DNA of 15,446 nt from Deltaproteobacteria bacterium (lineage in GTDB: Bacteria > Desulfobacterota > Desulfobacteria > Desulfobacterales > Desulfatirhabdiaceae), in contig JAJYBO010000040.1 in the NCBI GenBank assembly GCA_021778975.1, forward strand, positions 1 through 15,446, written 5' to 3'. This document shows positions 13,854 to 15,446 of the stretch, in pieces. A model generated the notes under the pieces. It worked only from the letters and a program-made list of their open reading frames with translations. It made no database searches and was not told the DNA's origin. The position numbers and the translations under genes are program-made. Every line of letters begins with the position of its first letter. The first letter of the stretch is position 1.

Positions 13854-15131
13854 TTACCGAAGCTGTTCGACAAATGCTTCGATCCGGGTTTTGAGCTGGC
13901 CGACATCCTCCATGCTGTAATCCGTTTCAATGCGCAGGGTGGGAATTTTCTTTTCCTCGAGAGCTTTTTCAACAGGGATGGATTCCATCAGATAAGGCTG
14001 ACAGAACTGGAGTCCGTAATGAATCACCCCGTCGGCCTTATATGCGGCGACCATTTCTTCAATATGGCGCAACCGGTCCGGATTCGGCGTAAAAATAGCG
14101 CAATCCACCTGATAATACCGATCCACAATGGCGTCCATCATCGCGTCAATGGTATTTCCGGAGGCATCTGTCAGGTTCCGCGTTCCGCGTTCTCCGACGC
14201 ATGACTCTTCACCGACAATTACCGCTCCCGACGTTTCGACGATAAACGGCAGCTTCCAGTTAGGTACGGCCTGTGGGCATCCAGAAACGAGGATTCGGGG
14301 CGTTTTGGCCGGAAAAGCGCCTGTTTTGGCGGCAATGCGTTTTTCCAGTTCATCGCAGATTTTATTGACGGAATCCGTAAAGCGGGCAGGATTGTCGTAA
14401 AAGAACACCTGGTTGGCCAAAAGAGCGTCTAAACCGGATATCGGCGCCGGGTCGGCTTTTCTCAGGGAAGACAGGCGATGGATGGCGGCGCGTTTGGCGT
14501 TGACCGTCTGAATTGCCTGCTTCAGCGATTCTGTTGTGACAGCGACACCCGTCAGAGCTTCCATGGCGGATTTGAAACGCTGATACTCCGATTTTAACAG
14601 CGCCCTGCCCTGTTCGGATTTCACTTGCGGCAGATCCATCACATACAGGTTGTTTACCAGATGTCCCAGCGATTCATAGGCTTTTTTCTTACCGTCACAG
14701 GTGTTTTCGCCCACGATCATATCCGCGCTCTCCAGATAGGGACAAACCTTACCGAGTTTGAATCCGAAAGAGGATTTGATCAGGGCGCAGGTGTTGCGGG
14801 GCAGAAGCTTCTCGACCTCAGGCGTGGCAAAATCCGCACCGGAACACAGTCCCACCAGAGTGGCGTTCGCAGCCAGAACGATTTCTTCGGGAACAAAAAC
14901 GCAATATGAGCCGACAATTTTGCGGCCCGCTTTCTTTTCATCCAGCAACTCTTTAATCCGCAGCCCGTGAACTTCGCTCATCACGAAATCGAAATACGCC
15001 ATTGACTCCGGACGGTTTTTCTGGGACAGATAAATGTCCCGATAAGCGCCTCCCAGAACGTTCAACAAGGCGTCATGGGCGTCTAAATCCAGACCCAGCG
15101 CCGTCCACATTTCCCGATAATCCTCACTCAT
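13854..15131 (-). CDS. Single-subunit double-cubane-cluster reductase (2-hydroxyacyl-CoA dehydratase superfamily)
   Basis: 425 residues with the HgdB/FldB/benzoyl-CoA-reductase (HGD-D) fold pattern: GSYCVFVPEE, LVGLCSGADFA, CALIKSSFGF, GENTCDGKKK, SGCPQAVPNWK, EESCVGERGTRN and GLQFCQPYLMES. It has ten cysteines (C77, C96, C115, C130, C145, C259, C285, C311, C344, C377), most inside conserved motifs, as expected for cluster binding. True dehydratases need two different subunits, yet only one such gene is present. Its sequence best fits the stand-alone 'double-cubane-cluster-containing anaerobic reductase' group, known from Carboxydothermus DCCP and resembling E. coli YjiM. Those proteins carry an [Fe8S9] cluster and accept ATP-driven electrons from the adjacent activase; their natural substrate is unknown. 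GAGGAG six bases before the ATG fixes the start. It is the first gene of a two-gene unit. Subfamily assignment is strong inference, not proven. Confidence 0.92.
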   Translation of the reverse strand: MSEDYREMWTALGLDLDAHDALLNVLGGAYRDIYLSQKNRPESMAYFDFVMSEVHGLRIKELLDEKKAGRKIVGSYCVFVPEEIVLAANATLVGLCSGADFATPEVEKLLPRNTCALIKSSFGFKLGKVCPYLESADMIVGENTCDGKKKAYESLGHLVNNLYVMDLPQVKSEQGRALLKSEYQRFKSAMEALTGVAVTTESLKQAIQTVNAKRAAIHRLSSLRKADPAPISGLDALLANQVFFYDNPARFTDSVNKICDELEKRIAAKTGAFPAKTPRILVSGCPQAVPNWKLPFIVETSGAVIVGEESCVGERGTRNLTDASGNTIDAMMDAIVDRYYQVDCAIFTPNPDRLRHIEEMVAAYKADGVIHYGLQFCQPYLMESIPVEKALEEKKIPTLRIETDYSMEDVGQLKTRIEAFVEQLR

Positions 15132-15446
15132 GACAATCTCCTCGGCTTTCCATCAGATAATGGTTGAAAACATAATAGCCATCATGCACTACAGCCAGGC
15201 AGGATATATTATCAAAAGCTATTAAGCAAATTCGTATTTATTATACTTCACGGTCAATCATTCAAATAAACTACATTGTGGGCGTATTGGCTTTATCCAA
15301 TCATTTTAAGGCATCCCATTCAACTGAACCAGCACGGTGATTTTGTTCTAAGGTATAACTATTTGAAATTACATGTATCAATAAGTTGGAAATCTTCGTT
15401 TTTATAAATTATTCAAGCATGTTATGATCATGACCAATCAGATCTG
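15132..15446. other. AT-rich upstream region of the reductase operon; no gene seen
   Basis: This 315-base stretch is much more AT-rich than the genes and has no coding frame I can support. It should contain the promoter of the reductase-activase operon. On the minus strand a perfect TATAAT lies at 15245-15240, but the best hexamer in the -35 position (TTTATT, 15270-15265) is poor, and TTGACC at 15257-15252 is too close. CAATCA recurs at 15254, 15298 and near 15435. Confidence 0.5.
15286..15301. promoter_or_regulatory. Possible operator ATTGG-N6-CCAAT
   Basis: ATTGG (15286-15290) and CCAAT (15297-15301) form a perfect dyad around six bases. It lies about 40 bases upstream of the candidate TATAAT of the reductase operon, a suitable place for an activator. 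A five-base dyad can occur by chance. Confidence 0.25.

Noticed and set aside
13854..15131. 2-hydroxyglutaryl-CoA dehydratase
   Set aside because: That enzyme needs two different subunits plus a CoA-transferase context, none of which is present.

Overview
The window carries eight confident protein-coding genes plus one clear small periplasmic-protein gene (nine in all), with no rRNA, tRNA, CRISPR array or insertion sequence. The moderate GC content, the oxygen-sensitive radical-type reductase pair, the CHASE2 cyclase, the sensor-like secreted beta-propeller and a dispersed palindromic repeat of a type I associate with sulfate-reducing Desulfobacterales suggest a strictly anaerobic Desulfobacterota (deltaproteobacterial) chromosome. 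The phylum-level assignment is inference from gene content and repeat style, not from a marker gene.

Layout. (1) 28-2613 (-): a large polytopic membrane protein of the GT-C-like / PTPS-related type with a C-terminal TPR tail. (2) 2614-2916: a divergent intergenic region holding a half copy of the dispersed repeat. (3) 2917-7301 (+): a two-gene unit in which a secreted eight-bladed PQQ-type propeller protein is coupled by an ATGA overlap to a CHASE2-domain adenylate cyclase. (4) 7358-11326 (+): a candidate promoter and two hairpins, then xseB, ispA and polA, each joined to the next by an ATGA overlap. (5) 11584-12048 (+): a small ZraP/CpxP-like exported protein with a Gly-Met-rich repeat tail, ending 10 bases from the convergent pyrF. 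(6) 12059-12778 (-): pyrF, with its own candidate promoter. (7) 12892-13046: a complete 125-base palindromic repeat element with an extra partial end beside it. (8) 13066-15131 (-): an ATP-dependent activase and a single-subunit double-cubane-cluster reductase of the 2-hydroxyacyl-CoA dehydratase superfamily. (9) 15132-15446: AT-rich upstream DNA without a recognisable gene.

How the parts work together. The xseB-ispA-polA unit is housekeeping (DNA repair and replication plus isoprenoid synthesis), and pyrF is pyrimidine synthesis. The reductase and its activase should act as one ATP-driven low-potential electron-transfer system whose physiological substrate cannot be read from the sequence; this is the most interesting system here. 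The propeller/cyclase pair looks like a possible extracytoplasmic sensor that drives cAMP production. The palindromic repeat sits exactly at boundaries between transcription units, which may matter for RNA ends or gene insulation.
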